Shown in pieces: positions 23,247-35,300 of a stretch of DNA of 64,000 nucleotides; position 1 is the first letter of the stretch; the number at the start of each line of letters is the position of its first letter. Below the pieces are notes generated by a model. The model did not search any database, was not told the origin of the DNA, and was given only the letters and a program-made list of their open reading frames with translations. A program made the translations under genes and the position numbers. Origin of the DNA: Stenocarpella maydis (Eukaryota > Ascomycota > Sordariomycetes > Diaporthales > Diaporthaceae); contig NQMI01000063.1 in NCBI GenBank assembly GCA_002270565.1, positions 194,750 to 258,749 of the forward strand, written 5' to 3'.

Positions 23247-24784
23247 ATGAATATCACAAAGAAGTTTGACCGCGCCTTCCAGTGGGCCGGCGAGAAGATG
23301 GGCTCAGAAGCCAGGACAAACATGTCGGATGACTTCAAGTCCCTCGAGACAGAGATGGCCCTCCGCTTCGACGGTATGCAACTCCGGTCCCCTCTCGCGT
23401 CACCAGTCGCCAGTGGCCAGTCAATCAGACCCCCCACCCTGAATCATCTGCTAACAGGGCGTCCCTGTTCACAGGAATGGTGAAGCTCCAGTCCTCCATG
23501 AACGAGTATGTCAAATGGCTCTCGCGTCGCACCGAGGGACCGGATCGCGAGAAGGGCGTCCCTGCGGCCATCCTGGGACGGTCCATGATAGCACACGGCG
23601 AGGACTTTGACAGCGACTCCGACTTTGGAAACTGCTTGATTGGTATGCCGAGCTCACAAATCGCAACCTATACATACACTGGGTTACCAGCTGACAACCT
23701 GAGCAGCCATGGGCCGAGGCAACGACCGCGTGGCCAACATCCAGGAGCAGTTCGCCGCTGATGCCAGCTCCTTCTGGCTCGAGTCACTCGAGAGGTCGCT
23801 GGCAATGATGAAGGAGTATCAGGTATGCCCCCAAGAGACCGTCCCACACCCGCAGCCGCGGTGGCTAACCGTCTCCACTGCCAGGCTGCCCGCAAGAAGC
23901 TCGAATCCCGCCGGCTGGCCCTCGATGCCTCCACGACCAAGATGCAAAAGGCCAAGCGTGACGACTTCCGCATCGAGGACGAGCTTCGCAGCGCAAAGGC
24001 AAAGTACGAGGAGTCCTCCGAGGACGTGTACCGACGCATGCAGGACATCAAGGACGCAGAGGCAGACAGCATCCGTGACCTGACCCGCTTCCTCGACGCC
24101 GAGCTGGACTACCACGAGCGATGCGCCGAGGAGCTGCGCCGCGTGCGACAGTCCTGGTCGGCCGGGGCGGCCGGGGGTGGCTCGCCGTCGTCGCGCCGGC
24201 CGTCGGGGCGCAGCAGGTCCAACACCGCAGAGCAGTCGTCTTATGGCGCCACGCGCCTGGCCCTCAGCAGGACAAACAGCAATGTCTATGACGAGGAAGA
24301 GGAGGACGGCTACCAGTCTCACCACGCACGCGCCCCCATCCGCTCGCAGTCCCGCATCAGCGTCAACAGCCAGGCGTCCGACCGGCCTGAGATGCCCGCC
24401 CGCCCTGGCATATCTAGGAGCAACACGTACCAGAACGAGCGCAGCCTCGGCGCGAACCTGTCGCGCACGACCTCGGGGACCTCGACGCCGCTCAGGGACG
24501 CCGCCCCGCAGATGAACGTCGGCTCGCTCCGCGGCCAGCTTCGCCCCACCGGGAGCAACAGGGCCCCGGCCATGGACGTCTTCGCGGACCACGACGGCGA
24601 CAACACGAGCAGCAGTGACACGCCGGACAGGAGCACGAGCCCCGCCACCAGCTACGGCAGCCTCAGCAGGACCAACACGGCCCCCAATGTCGCCGTCGGC
24701 AAGAAGGCGCCCCCACCCCCGCCGCCCAGCAGGGCCAAGAAGCCCGCACCGCCCGTGCCTATGCGCCGCGAGGTTGGATACTAG
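23247..24784 (+). CDS. BAR-domain membrane-curvature protein with proline-rich tail
   Basis: Likely binds and bends membranes in endocytosis or actin patches. Four exons: 23247-23373, 23475-23642, 23707-23822 and 23885-24784. Introns are 101, 64 and 62 bp; the spliced 1311 nt encode 436 residues. The N-terminal BAR domain (about residues 1-240) opens with MNITKKFDRAFQWAGEKMG and has long charged helices, including AARKKLESRRLALD and EDELRSAKAKYEESSEDVYRRM. The rest is low-complexity and Ser/Arg/Asn-rich with repeated SRTN motifs, ending in APPPPPPSRAKKPAPPVP. No SH3 domain follows, although many fungal BAR proteins have one. The proline-rich end could itself be an SH3 ligand. The TAG at 24782 is followed by a T-rich tract. 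Confidence 0.88.
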
Positions 24785-26983
24785 GCGGTTTTTTTTGTTT
24801 TTTTTTTTTTTTTGAGCGGGAGGGGGGGGGACCAAGATTGTTGATATCAAACAGGGCATGGAGGACCTGTGGATTACTTGCTTCGGGTATTGCGTCGGGG
24901 TCGGGCTGCTTGTGGTGGTGGCTGTGTGGCATAGACATGTGAACTTCATAGAGCGGCCGGCCGGCGTTGGAAGGGGGGGGGGGCAAATGCGTACATTCAA
25001 TGTTGGGACACGGTCGAAAGATGCCAGACATTTTTAGGGAGTCTAGAATTTTACCGCGTTGGACGGATTTTTTTTCAGACACGATGTACCGGAGAAACAG
25101 TACCGCCAGGACTGACACTGCTTAGAATGGACGAGTATGTATTTGAGCCCGACGATGTGTGTTAACTAACCATCGAGCCACCGTGGTCAAACTGATTCGG
25201 GAAGGGTACAGAGCTGATGCGGTGGTTTTTGAAGTCGTGCTGCTAGCCGCTTAGTTGCATACCTAGGTATGAGAATATTGAAGTGATTACACTTGTAGTA
25301 AGCACTAGGATTTTCTTGGAATAACTGTATTTCTTTTTGTGAAACTCTGCCAAGTTCACCCGGTGCTTGAGCACTCCAACCACTGGCAGGTCCAAGTACG
25401 CCATACCCCTAGAACTTCACGCGATACCCCCCTCACGTACAGCTGAGCCGCTTCGCACCAAGACGAAAGGCCCTATTTCAGACGTGTAATAAGTTGCTGG
25501 TGGTGGGGAGTGGGATTGTTCGAGTCCTGCTGTTTGAAGAGGTCCAGGTTTAAGGTCCACCTCCTTAAAGCGTCCACTATATCGCGCTCTAGTGTGTTTA
25601 ATAGGGGTTGTCGCTACATGTAGGGTTTGTTTGGTATAGGCCCATCGATGAGAGTCCATCAGATGTAGGTAATCGCCTCAGAAGTTTGGTGGACCCCGAG
25701 AGGATATTTTGTGATGACTATTTCAATCCAGAGGAAGGAGAGCGCTTTGAGATCTTGGAAACAGCAGCCACAGGCTGCAATTTTGTTCCCGCTGCCCGCC
25801 GCCCCGCCCCACTATGTTATTGCAAGTAGCTGCCGGCGTCATCCCATCGTCTGTCTGGGGGGAGCCAGTCCCTGAACACTCGAGCCTGGCCAGGCCGCGC
25901 CAATCTTTGACTCAATGCTTAGTGCTGCGTGGGGACCCCGCTGGCTATACCACCAGTCGTCTTGGGTATGGCTCTGACGAGAGAGCTACCAGTATTCATG
26001 CTGATAGAAGCTATATATCCCTGCCAGACAGTGGGCGACGTCCTGGCCAGCTTCGCTCAGACACAGCACCCCCGTCGTGCCCATCGCAAACCAGACGCGT
26101 ATCGGCTGCAGCTCATCCACCTGTTTCGATAGCCTCGGTGCTTTTTTTCATGGACCGGCGGTGGCTGGTGGGCCATCCCTAATACCTAGGCACGTGCGGG
26201 AGGAACCTGGATGACCTTTATTCATGGAGTCCGGCCGTACAGACCGGCTCCGGAGTGGCGTGGGCGTTGAAGGCTTGTGTAGGTTTGTGTTGACATATCT
26301 CCGTAGCAGATGTACCACGGAGTGAACTGCCCCGGGTCGCGACTCCAAGAGCTGATGAACCTCTTTCGTGCTATGTCAACGTTGCCGCGCTGGGGTGGGA
26401 AGGCAGGCCACTAACTAAAGCTCGTTCTTCTTGGGGTGGCAAAACACAGCTTCTATGTACGTAAAGGATGTAAAGATGAAGACCGGCTTGGGGTTTGGGC
26501 TGTAATGCTTTAGCCTCGTCGTCGATTTTAAACACCTGCCTAGTTTCATTTCGATTTTAATAAGCTCATTACAGAGCTTTTTCTTCCTCTCCTCCGGTTC
26601 ACTTTCCAAAAGACCGGTATGAATTGTTCCCGGAATTGGCTACGTACGTAAAATCAGAGCACCTGAGCAGGCATGGAACCAGACGCCTGTGTCATATCTC
26701 GTTTTACCAAGCCCCCCTGGAGTTGGAGATAAGCATAATCATGTGCGCGTAGAATATCCTGCCAGCCAAGGCTCGACCGACTCATGGTCATTACCGCGGG
26801 TCAGGGACGGCAGCGTAAATCGAACAGTCCTGCACATGTTTCGCGTTCTCAGGCGCAGAGAGCAGCTCACCTTTTGCACCGGCCACCCAAGAACATGGCA
26901 CGTGGAGCCATGCGCGTATTATTCCCAGCCCCACAAATCCCAGCACCCTCAATCACCCGACACCCCAGGGCGGAGCATCAACC
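24785..26983. other. Intergenic between convergent genes, no gene seen
   Basis: 2.2 kb between 3' ends of the BAR gene and the carboxylesterase gene. It holds T-rich and G-rich homopolymers (24787-24835, 24973-24983) and TACCTAGGTA at 25260-25269. The frames are short and unremarkable. Confidence 0.45.
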
Positions 26984-28764
26984 CTAGACACCTATATCTG
27001 GACACCTCTGTTCCAGCCAGTCGGCCGTCTCGGCACGGGCCACGTCGCCCCCGAGGCCCAGCTGCAGGATCAGACCACCCCCGGCCGTGCTGCTGTCGTA
27101 GCGCGGCCACCCCAGGGCGTCAAGGCCGGCGGCCCCGTCACGGGCAAACGCCACCCAGGCGTCCTGCATGAACGCGGAGAGGGCGTACTCCCCCGGCGTG
27201 GAGTCCCCGCGGAAGTCCGGGTGCGTCCCCATGAGCAGCGGCAGCTCGGCGCAGTGGTACGCGCCCAGCCAGCTGAAGGGGGAGACGTTGCTGAAGTTGC
27301 CGGCGTACCGGTACCGAGGTCTCGAGGGCGGCGCTCGGGTCTGAGGGGGGGGGGGCGGGGGCGCGGTCAGCTGGGGGGGGGGGAGAAATGTGCGTCGGAT
27401 GGGATATCCCGCGCGTCGTCGGGCGGACCGGGGATTCATTTCAGGACTCACCTGGCAGACCTCACGGCGGGGCATAGGAAGTCGCCCTGGAGCGATCGGT
27501 TGAAGGTGGCCATCTGGGCGGGATCGCTGGGGTCATATGGCGCGAAGGCCCCCTCGTCCTTGTTTGTCCCTATAATGGCGGGCTATCAAATCACGAACGT
27601 GTCAGCACAAAAGGATCGGCCAGGTGGACATGGGAGAGCCCATCCGTCATCCCCCCCCCTTCGCGCCTCTCATCCACCCAGGCGTCTGTCCCGCATCGCT
27701 GGACTCACAATCTTGGCAATATCGCCCGTCAGGGCCCTCTCCGTCCAGTTGCTAAAGACAAGCCTCTCGTCCACGATCGGCAGGAAGCTGAGGCCCGGCG
27801 TCGTGCCCCCGTCGGCGAGGGGCAGGAGGAAGTCCTCGATGGCCCCGGCCGGCACCCGGCGCATGCAGGCGAGCTCCGCGGCGGCGTCCGGCAGCCCCCC
27901 GCAGCCCAGGCCGGCCGCCGCGGAGCTGAAGTTGGACGCCGCCTGCCCCGGCGGCTGGCCCGTGGCCAGGGTCTCGACGCCCGAGTCCTGGATGAGGCCG
28001 CGGACGAGCGGGTCGCGCGGGTACGCGTAGGCGTAGAGGGCGGCCGAGGCGGCGCCGGCGCTCTGGCCCCAGAGGACCATGCGGTCCGGGTCGCCGCCGA
28101 AGCCGGCGATGTTGGCGGCGACCCACTCGACCGCCAGGCGCTGGTCCAGGAGGCCCAGGTTGCGGCCGTCGGCGGGCAGGGCCGCGGAGCCGGGGAAGCC
28201 GAGGAGGTTCAGGCGGTAGTTGAGGCTGACGACGATGTGGTCCTGCGTGCGCTGGACCCACCGGGCTGGGATCTGGTAGGGTATGTCCATCCCGCCGGCG
28301 CCGAACCCCCCGCCGTGTATGAAGATGGCCACGGGGAGACCGCCCGCCCGAGGCGTCCGGGCCGCTGGCGCCCATATGCTCAGCTTCAGGCAGTCCTCGC
28401 TCGTCGGCCCCGAGGCGTTGAGGCCCCTGAGGTTGTACTCCAGGACGTACCCGCTGTAGATGGTGCCGGACGTGCTGGAGTACGTCTGCGGGCAGCTCGG
28501 GGGCAGCTCGGTGGCATTGATGATGGTGGTCCCGGCGTCGTCCCCGGCTGCCGGCGGCTGGGGCGGGGCGAACCGCAGGTCCCCGGTCGGCGGCCGCGCG
28601 TAGGGGATGCCCAGGAACTGGCGCACGGACGGCAGCCCGTCGTCGATGATGCCCCTGACGACCCCGCCGGTGGTCTGCACTGAGGGTGAGGCATCCTGGC
28701 GCCGGTATGGTGGGCCCGCGCCGGCGGCAGAGACCACGAACAGGGGCAGCAGGAATACGTGCAT
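26984..28764 (-). CDS. Secreted type-B carboxylesterase/lipase
   Basis: Hydrolyses carboxylic esters; cholinesterase-like alpha/beta hydrolase, extracellular. Exons 28764-27709, 27582-27452 and 27320-26984. Introns are 126 bp (GTGAGT) and 131 bp (GTGAGT). The second acceptor (CTCGAG at 27321) is chosen because it is the only nearby AG that keeps frame; another AG at 27341 does not. Spliced 1524 nt, 507 residues, slightly short for the family. Signal peptide residues 1-16. The catalytic triad is visible: Ser235 in LWGQSAGA, Glu362 in NKDEGAF and His418 in GAYHCAELP. The oxyanion motif HGGGFGAGG and the type-B marker SEDCLKLSIW are present. The second intron is full of C runs, so the exact 3' splice site deserves checking. 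Confidence 0.9.
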
Positions 28765-28911
28765 GGCTGTCTAGCTCGCGTTGCCGAGATGAGTGCGAGT
28801 CCGAGGGATCACTTTCTCGCTCGCGGGCTGTCGGAAAGCACACCAGGACGGCGATGTCCAACGGGCAGGACAGAGCTCGGCCAGCAGGTGTCTTTGCAGG
28901 GCGTCACGCAG

Positions 28912-28919
28912 CTTTTATA
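28912..28919 (-). promoter_or_regulatory. TATA box of the carboxylesterase gene
   Basis: Minus-strand ATATAAAAGC lies about 150 bp before the ATG at 28764, a canonical distance for a regulated fungal secreted-enzyme gene. Confidence 0.5.
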
Positions 28920-29809
28920 TGCGTCTGGTCTGCGCAGACACCGATATCGTTTCGTTGCTTTCGTCCGCGTCCAAGTCCACGGGCGTATTGAAATGCGGCT
29001 TGTCATCACGGTGGCGCCTGAGGCAGAGGACGAGGAGAAAACTAGTGGGAACGACGTGCCATTTGCTTTTGTTGGCATTACGAGGCCAAGTCTCTGCGAA
29101 ATTGTGCATGTCACCATCAATGTCACCATGTCGGCAGGCCGCAGGCTGCTCATTTGCCTGCGCGTAAATTATGGACCATCCGAGTGCCACTCTGCTTACA
29201 GGACCCCTGCCATTCACTGCGAGGTGGTCCCGGGTTCCCCGCGATGTCCGCTTTGGTCCGGCTTGGACGCCTGTGCTCAGTCCGGTTGATGCACAAATAG
29301 GAAAGCCCCAGCGTTAGATGCGGAATATAATTGCCGATAACACTAAATCTTAAAACGCAATAGGTTAGGTCCGAGCTACGTTGTATGTTGGCTTGGCGCA
29401 TGAGAAAATGAAGAATATGATCACTGGGTGCCTGGCGTCCGACCCTGTTGTTTTGCTCAAGCTAACTGGGTCGACCTCTTGGGCCGTGGCCTTGGGGGAG
29501 GGAAACAAGCGGTCATCGTTAACGTACCAAGCTTAAACTGTATGCACACCCAGCTTCTCCTACAGGCGAACCCAATATAAGCAATTAGGCATGCAGCACA
29601 CCTAGTTCCCTTTATACCGCTAGCTCCTCAACCCCATGTTTAGGCCCTACCTTACCCTTAGCTATGTATATAGAAAGTTTACTAAGTATATAGAAGGCCT
29701 ATCTAGCAGTATATAAACTATCTAGTTATGTAATATTATTATATAACTTATATGGTAGGTTTGTCTATAGGTAGTAGAATCCCAACCTTAACCCTTTAGG
29801 CTTAAGCCC

Positions 29810-30110
29810 CTAAGCGTATGCACTTAGAGGAAGGCCCTCCACCCGCTTCAAGAAAGGCTATCTATGCGCCTATAGGAAGGCTATCTATATGCCCTCTCCA
29901 CGCCCCTCTAAAGGGCCCTCCATATACCTATAGGAAGGGCTTTTAAAGGAGCGTGTAAAGGGGTATATGAAGGGGCCCTTTAAAAGGGCCCTTTAGAGGG
30001 GTATGGAGAGGGCGTGTAGACAGCCTTCCTGGGGGTATGTGGATGGCCTCCCTCTAGGCAAGTAAAGGGCCTTCCTCTAGGTATGTAGAGGGCTTTTTGG
30101 AGGGGCTCTG
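29810..30110. repeat. Cluster of palindromic GGGCCC/TCCATATACC repeats
   Basis: Repeated units of the forms AGGGCCCTCCATATACCTA and GGTATGTAGAGGGC alternate in both orientations. The block at 29893-29922 is nearly the reverse complement of 29983-30013, and 29965-29992 is a near-perfect GGGCCCTTTTAAAGGGCCC palindrome. Related units recur at 40795-40890. It resembles a MITE or a foldback repeat. Confidence 0.6.
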
Positions 30111-30654
30111 GAAAGCTTTTTTTTTTTAAAAAAAAAAAGTAGGGGAGGCATAAGAATTTACAATAGGCTGTATGCTTAATTTTTGTATTGGGTGTGCCCA
30201 TAGGAAAGAAGTAAGTATGCATACAATTTAAGCTGGGTACATAAATGATGACCGGGAACAAGGATAAGAGGGAAGGGCTCGGTGGAGTTCTAAGCGCAGA
30301 TGCCCTGGCGTAACCCAGGAGGTGGTGTTGATAAAGGAGCAGAAGACTGTGGAGGACGAAAAGGAAGGCCTGATTTGCCAGCTTTGAGGGACGTGTAGTA
30401 GGGACGATGGTAATATTATATGTGGTAGATATATAACTGCGTGCGTATTAGTGCTGCTCCACCTGTACCCAGGTAGATACTATGTTGGCGATGTTTATTA
30501 GCGCCCAACTAGCTGCAGTGGGGGCGACTGACTGGCACTTCATAGTGTCCACCGTGCACTGAGGCTATTATCGGACATGGCACGCTCGTACTGATAGGGC
30601 TGGGCTACTAGGGCCCACACGGCGGCACGTAGATATCCGGGACCACTGTAAAAA

Positions 30655-30788
<134 letters not shown>

Positions 30789-31150
30789 AACTAGTGGACG
30801 GCGAGACCTACCTACCTAGATAGGAAAGACGACCTCCTCGAGGATGAAGACAGGCTGGGCGGCAGGGACAAGGCCGCCCTGCTCTCCGGGACACGTGACA
30901 GGTTATACCGCTAGCCACTTGATGCAGGCTTCTTCCTTACAGGTAGGTACAAACGGAATATGTATTACGGATATATGTATCTACAAGAACATCATCCTCG
31001 ACCACACTTCATAAATCCGCATCTCCCCCCCCAGGCAGGGGCCTCAAGCCGCCCCGCCACGTCCTGCCACCTCGCCCGCTCAGACCCCAGTGCGCGCACC
31101 ACCACCACCACCACCACCACCGGGGGCCTCCCGCCACCAGGACAACGCGC

Positions 31151-32552
31151 CTAGACGACGGACTTGGGGGCCCAGCCGAGGCGGGGGGAGGACGAGCCGT
31201 CAAAGACGACAAAGGCGGCCTTGAGGGCGACGTCGCCAAAGATGTTGATGCCGAGGCCCGAGCTGGTCTGGATGCCGCCGAAGCAGGTCGAGGACCCCGT
31301 GGAGACGGGCCCGTAGTTGATGACCTCGCCGGGGACGGTGATGCGGGCCGAGCCGACGCCAAAGGTGAAGTCGGGCAGCGTCGCGCTGCAGCTGAAGACG
31401 TAGCCGCCGTACGAGTTGTTGTTCTTGGCCCCCGACACCTGCTTGTAGTAGGCGCTCACGACCGAGGTCGGCAGGTACAGGAGGGTGGTGCCCGTGTCGG
31501 CGATGCCGTCGATCGACGACGACACGAAGGAGCCCGAGCCGACCGAGTAGCCGGTCGAGACGAACTCCCAGAAGCCCTGGCGCGTGGACACCGAGGTGTA
31601 GGTGATGGACCCGGTGTGGGCGCTGTTGTCGATGAAGCCGAAGTTGTACGTGCCGGCTGTGATGGCGGGTTAGCTCTTGTCCTCTCTCTCTCACACTCGC
31701 TCACACACACACACACACACACGGGCTGATGCTCATGTCTCTGTGCGGGTCGCAACTAAGCAATCAGGGGGCAGGACACCTACGAGCATGGTACTTGAGG
31801 TCGGCGGTGAAGACCGGGGAGTCCAGGCTCGCCTTGGCGTTGTCGAAGAAGGTCTTCTGCTGGTTGGGCGAGACTTGGTTTATGCTGCTGAAGGCCAGGC
31901 CGAGCAGGCCGTCGGTGGTGGAGTCCTGGGTGAAGGTGCTCGACACGGTGGAGGCGACCTCGACGGCCTGGTTGGAGACGGCGAGGCCGCCGACCGAGAC
32001 CTTGTCGGTGTAGACCTTGCCGCTGGAGGAGGAGCCGTCGCCGTAGCTGATGTCCCAGGTGGCGCCGCTCATGAGCTTGGAGGTGCTGCTCTTGGAGGGG
32101 TTGTAGACGGTCTGGCCGTTGACCTCGCGCGAGGGCGTGGTGGAGGCGAAGACCCACAGGTCCGAGGAGCCCGTGTCGAAGTCCAGGTTGAGCGTCTGGG
32201 CCGGGGTGCCGATCTGCACGGGGGTGATGTAGGCATCGTCGAACGAGTCGGTGGGCGTGTTGGTGGCCGAGCCGGTGGAGCGGCCCTCGAGCCCGAGCTG
32301 GGCGGTGGCGTTGGCCACGGCCTGCTCGAGCCAGTCCGGCACGGGCTTGCCGTACTTGAGGTACGTCTTCTTGACCGACAGGGCGCCGTTGAACCGGTAG
32401 TTGGGGTTGCGGACCTGCTTGAACGAGGCCTTGCCGGGGCCCAGGTTGTCGGGGGCGTTGGCGGTGGTCCCGATGTGGATGCCGGACGGGGCGCTCACGG
32501 CAGAGCTGGCCAGGGCTGCTGCCACCAAGGCGGTCTTGACGATGGGTGCCAT
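31151..32552 (-). CDS. Secreted aspartic protease, pepsin family A1 (endothiapepsin-like)
   Basis: Acid endopeptidase secreted as a proenzyme. Exon 1 32552-31784, intron 31783-31657 (127 bp, donor GTAGGT, acceptor CACAG, containing a CA/GT repeat at 31700-31722), exon 2 31656-31151. Spliced 1275 nt, 424 residues, close to endothiapepsin and aspergillopepsin precursors. A signal peptide (about 1-20) and a basic propeptide with [10 protein letters not shown] are followed by the mature bilobal enzyme. Catalytic aspartates are Asp126 in [10 protein letters not shown] and Asp310 in [12 protein letters not shown]. The flap tyrosine lies in [10 protein letters not shown], and TCFGGIQ contributes the C-terminal disulfide. 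The junction gives [14 protein letters not shown], as expected. Intact. Confidence 0.95.
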
Positions 32553-32736
32553 TGTGATATCGAAGGATGGTGTGTGTGCGTGTGTGGGCAGGAAGGGTTA
32601 CAACCAAGACGGGACAAGACAAGACAAGCACTGAGGCCAAGAGACTAGGACCAACGATGGAGAGGGCCAAGGAGCAGATGCAGAGGGCTGGGGATCAAGG
32701 CTGCAATACCAAGACATCAACCGGCTTGGCCTGCAT

Positions 32737-32744
32737 CTTTATAT
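32737..32744 (-). promoter_or_regulatory. TATA box candidate of the aspartic protease gene
   Basis: Minus-strand ATATAAAG about 185 bp before the ATG at 32552. Confidence 0.4.
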
Positions 32745-34681
32745 CTCTTGGTCTGTCCCTGGAGGGCCGTCGTATGGCTCCTTGAAGACGACCCCACGGC
32801 CGCTCAATACCACCCACACCAAGGCTGGCTGCCATGTCAGTTGCGCCGGGGGGCGTGTGGGAGCGTGCTATGCCAGGTCGGGAATCCCCCATGTCGCGTT
32901 GCAACCTCTCATCTCACGCCAGGACGATAAGGGAGGGTGTCAACATTTTGGGGGGGGGGGCGATGCTGCCATATCTCGTAATCGTCCTGGTCCTCGGCAG
33001 TGTTCCCAAACACAAGGGCCTCGTCCGCCATGCCAAGAAACCCGCAGGACACTTGATGCCTCGAGGGGGACGAGGACGACCCACTTGGACCGGATGGCCG
33101 AGTTGGAGCGAGTAATGGGCCCGCAATGACGGAGCCGGCCTGCGGGCGACGTCCATGAGGACGGGAGGCTCGCATCCGGTCGATATGGCTCGTGAGAGAC
33201 CCGCCACGGTACGGGCAAATGTACCTACCCGGCCGTGTGTCTGCCTGTCCGCAGGGAAGATGCAGATCTCACGGGGTCCGCAATCTAGGACAGAGGCCGA
33301 GCGGGTTAGCCCCCACCGGAGCCCGGGAGCTTCCTTCCGGTCGCTGGGCTATCGGGGCGGGATCAGGAGATAAAACACACCACAGGCTGCAGTGTGACTG
33401 CTGTAACCAAGGTTCTGTGGCCTGCAGATCTGGGATCGACGCTGTCCTGCATGTGGGGGGGGGGGGGGCGAGGCGAAACGACTGCAGTTGTGAGAGCGGC
33501 CTCGAGCCAGCTGATATGCCCTATCGCATACCTTCTAAATGAAGTCTAGCAGGTGTTTCGTGCTCTGTTTGCCGTGGGGCCCTCCCATTGGGGCGCGCGG
33601 TGCGTTGGGCGCATGTCGTCAGGCCTGTTCATTTCGAGCAGCTGGCCAGTCAGACGGCTGTTTGGCCAGCAGCCCGGGGGCGTTCTTTGGCATGTGTGTG
33701 CGAGGCCGTCGACCAGGCTGGCTGACTGGCCGGCCATACATGGCAAGGGGACCCGTCCACAGGCCACCTTCCGGAAGAGGAATATGGGGCGCGTGATGGG
33801 GAGTCGTGGTGAGCTAACTGTTATTACAGAGCATGGCAGTTGGAGTGAGTGTAGACGCAAGAGAGAATAGAGAGTGGCCGAGTGCGTGGGCCGAGGGGCG
33901 CAACCTGAGCAAGATAAGCATAAAACCTAATTTAAGAGCCCCGGCCAATTGCAGCGTCGTCCCGGCACTCGACCTGCCTAATCATGCTCTAGTATACTAA
34001 TTTAGCACACTTATTATTATTACACTAATACCCGCAGCACGACAATTCGGGTTTGGACGACAAGGTGCAAAAGATGACCAGGGGCAAATTGTCCGTCAGC
34101 CGCGAGCTGGTCGCTGACGAGTCTGGCCCATCCGTGCACTTCACCTGGCACCGCTGCTTCATCCGAGCAATGACGCGTTCATCCCATGGGAGCATCGGCT
34201 TGACCCCCTCCCCCCCGGTCCGACTGCTGGAAATGGAACCTCTCCGCCGACCAGTGGCACCGCCTGCAGTCAAGTGAGTCCCACCAGAGCCTGTCTGTCC
34301 CGGCCCAGGTCTTTGCTGCGCCATCAGCCTCAGGACCAGTGACTCGTGCGAGAGCTGCCTGTTCTGGCAGGCGACGACCGAGGCCATGCAGTCGGTGGGT
34401 ATCGGGTGATGCGCCCGATATCAAACCCTATTTACTTTCCTCTTTGGTCCTTGCGCCTGGCTGTCCCTCCGTCTTGGCGCGCTGGACCTCGCTCTTGACG
34501 ATTCGCAACTGGCAGGTGGTGGGGCACGACTGGCGATACCGGCCAGCTTGCTTTGAAATCATTACCCTGCGGCATGATAGCAGTCGGGGTCCGGATCACG
34601 ACAGACGTGGCCGCGATGACCAAACATCGCCCTCGTGTTGTTGTTGTTGTTGCTGTTGTTGTTGTTGAACAGCCCCCCCCC

Positions 34682-34696
34682 NNNNNNNNNNNNNNN
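34682..34696. other. Assembly gap (15 N)
   Basis: Unknown bases placed between a C run and GGGTGAGG. The true length is probably undetermined. Confidence 0.99.
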
Positions 34697-35300
34697 GGGT
34701 GAGGCTCTGCTCTGCGCGTGGTTTCCACCCGCCCGCCACATATGCACGCCCAGAGATCGCCAAGAGGGATCAGGCACCCACGCGAGGTGATGTGTCCCAT
34801 TCGGGGCAGGGCTGTCAGGACTCAAGAGATGTGTCCGGCTTGGCGTGCCCGCACTGCTGCATCTGCCAAGTGTTTGACATGCTGATAATGACGGGCGGGT
34901 GCCACTGATAGACAGCGCCGAGCGTGTGGGTGGTGTGCATACTTGGCACGGTGGCATCTCTGTTTACCTGGCTGCTTAGATTCCAGATGAGGGAGCCCTC
35001 GACGGGGCACCGGATGAACAGCGCCGGTACAAGAACCGCGAATATCCTGCGAGCACGGCAAATGTCTCATTCCAACCGCCCTGTGTGGGCTTAGACTTCA
35101 CGAGATGAGCCGAGCCCCAGGGGCCTGATGCGGCTGCGATACTGCACAACAGCCCGGATCTCAGGCGGAGAGAGCCTGTCCTCAGCGGATTAATTCAGCT
35201 GCCCCGCAAGTATATACATTGCCGAAGAGAACACCCTCGCCACCTCATACCCAACACCCCAATACTCTCAAAATCCTCATCAAACCACACACATTAGCCA

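Larger units (their letters stand above)
32553..35300. other. Intergenic with assembly gap, no gene seen
   Basis: 2.7 kb. It contains G runs at 32950-32960 and 33455-33468, a GTT repeat at about 34637-34668 abutting a C run, and 15 N at 34682-34696. A minus-strand TATA-like ATATAAAG at 32737-32744 lies about 190 bp upstream of the protease start. No coding frame is convincing on either strand. Confidence 0.5.
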
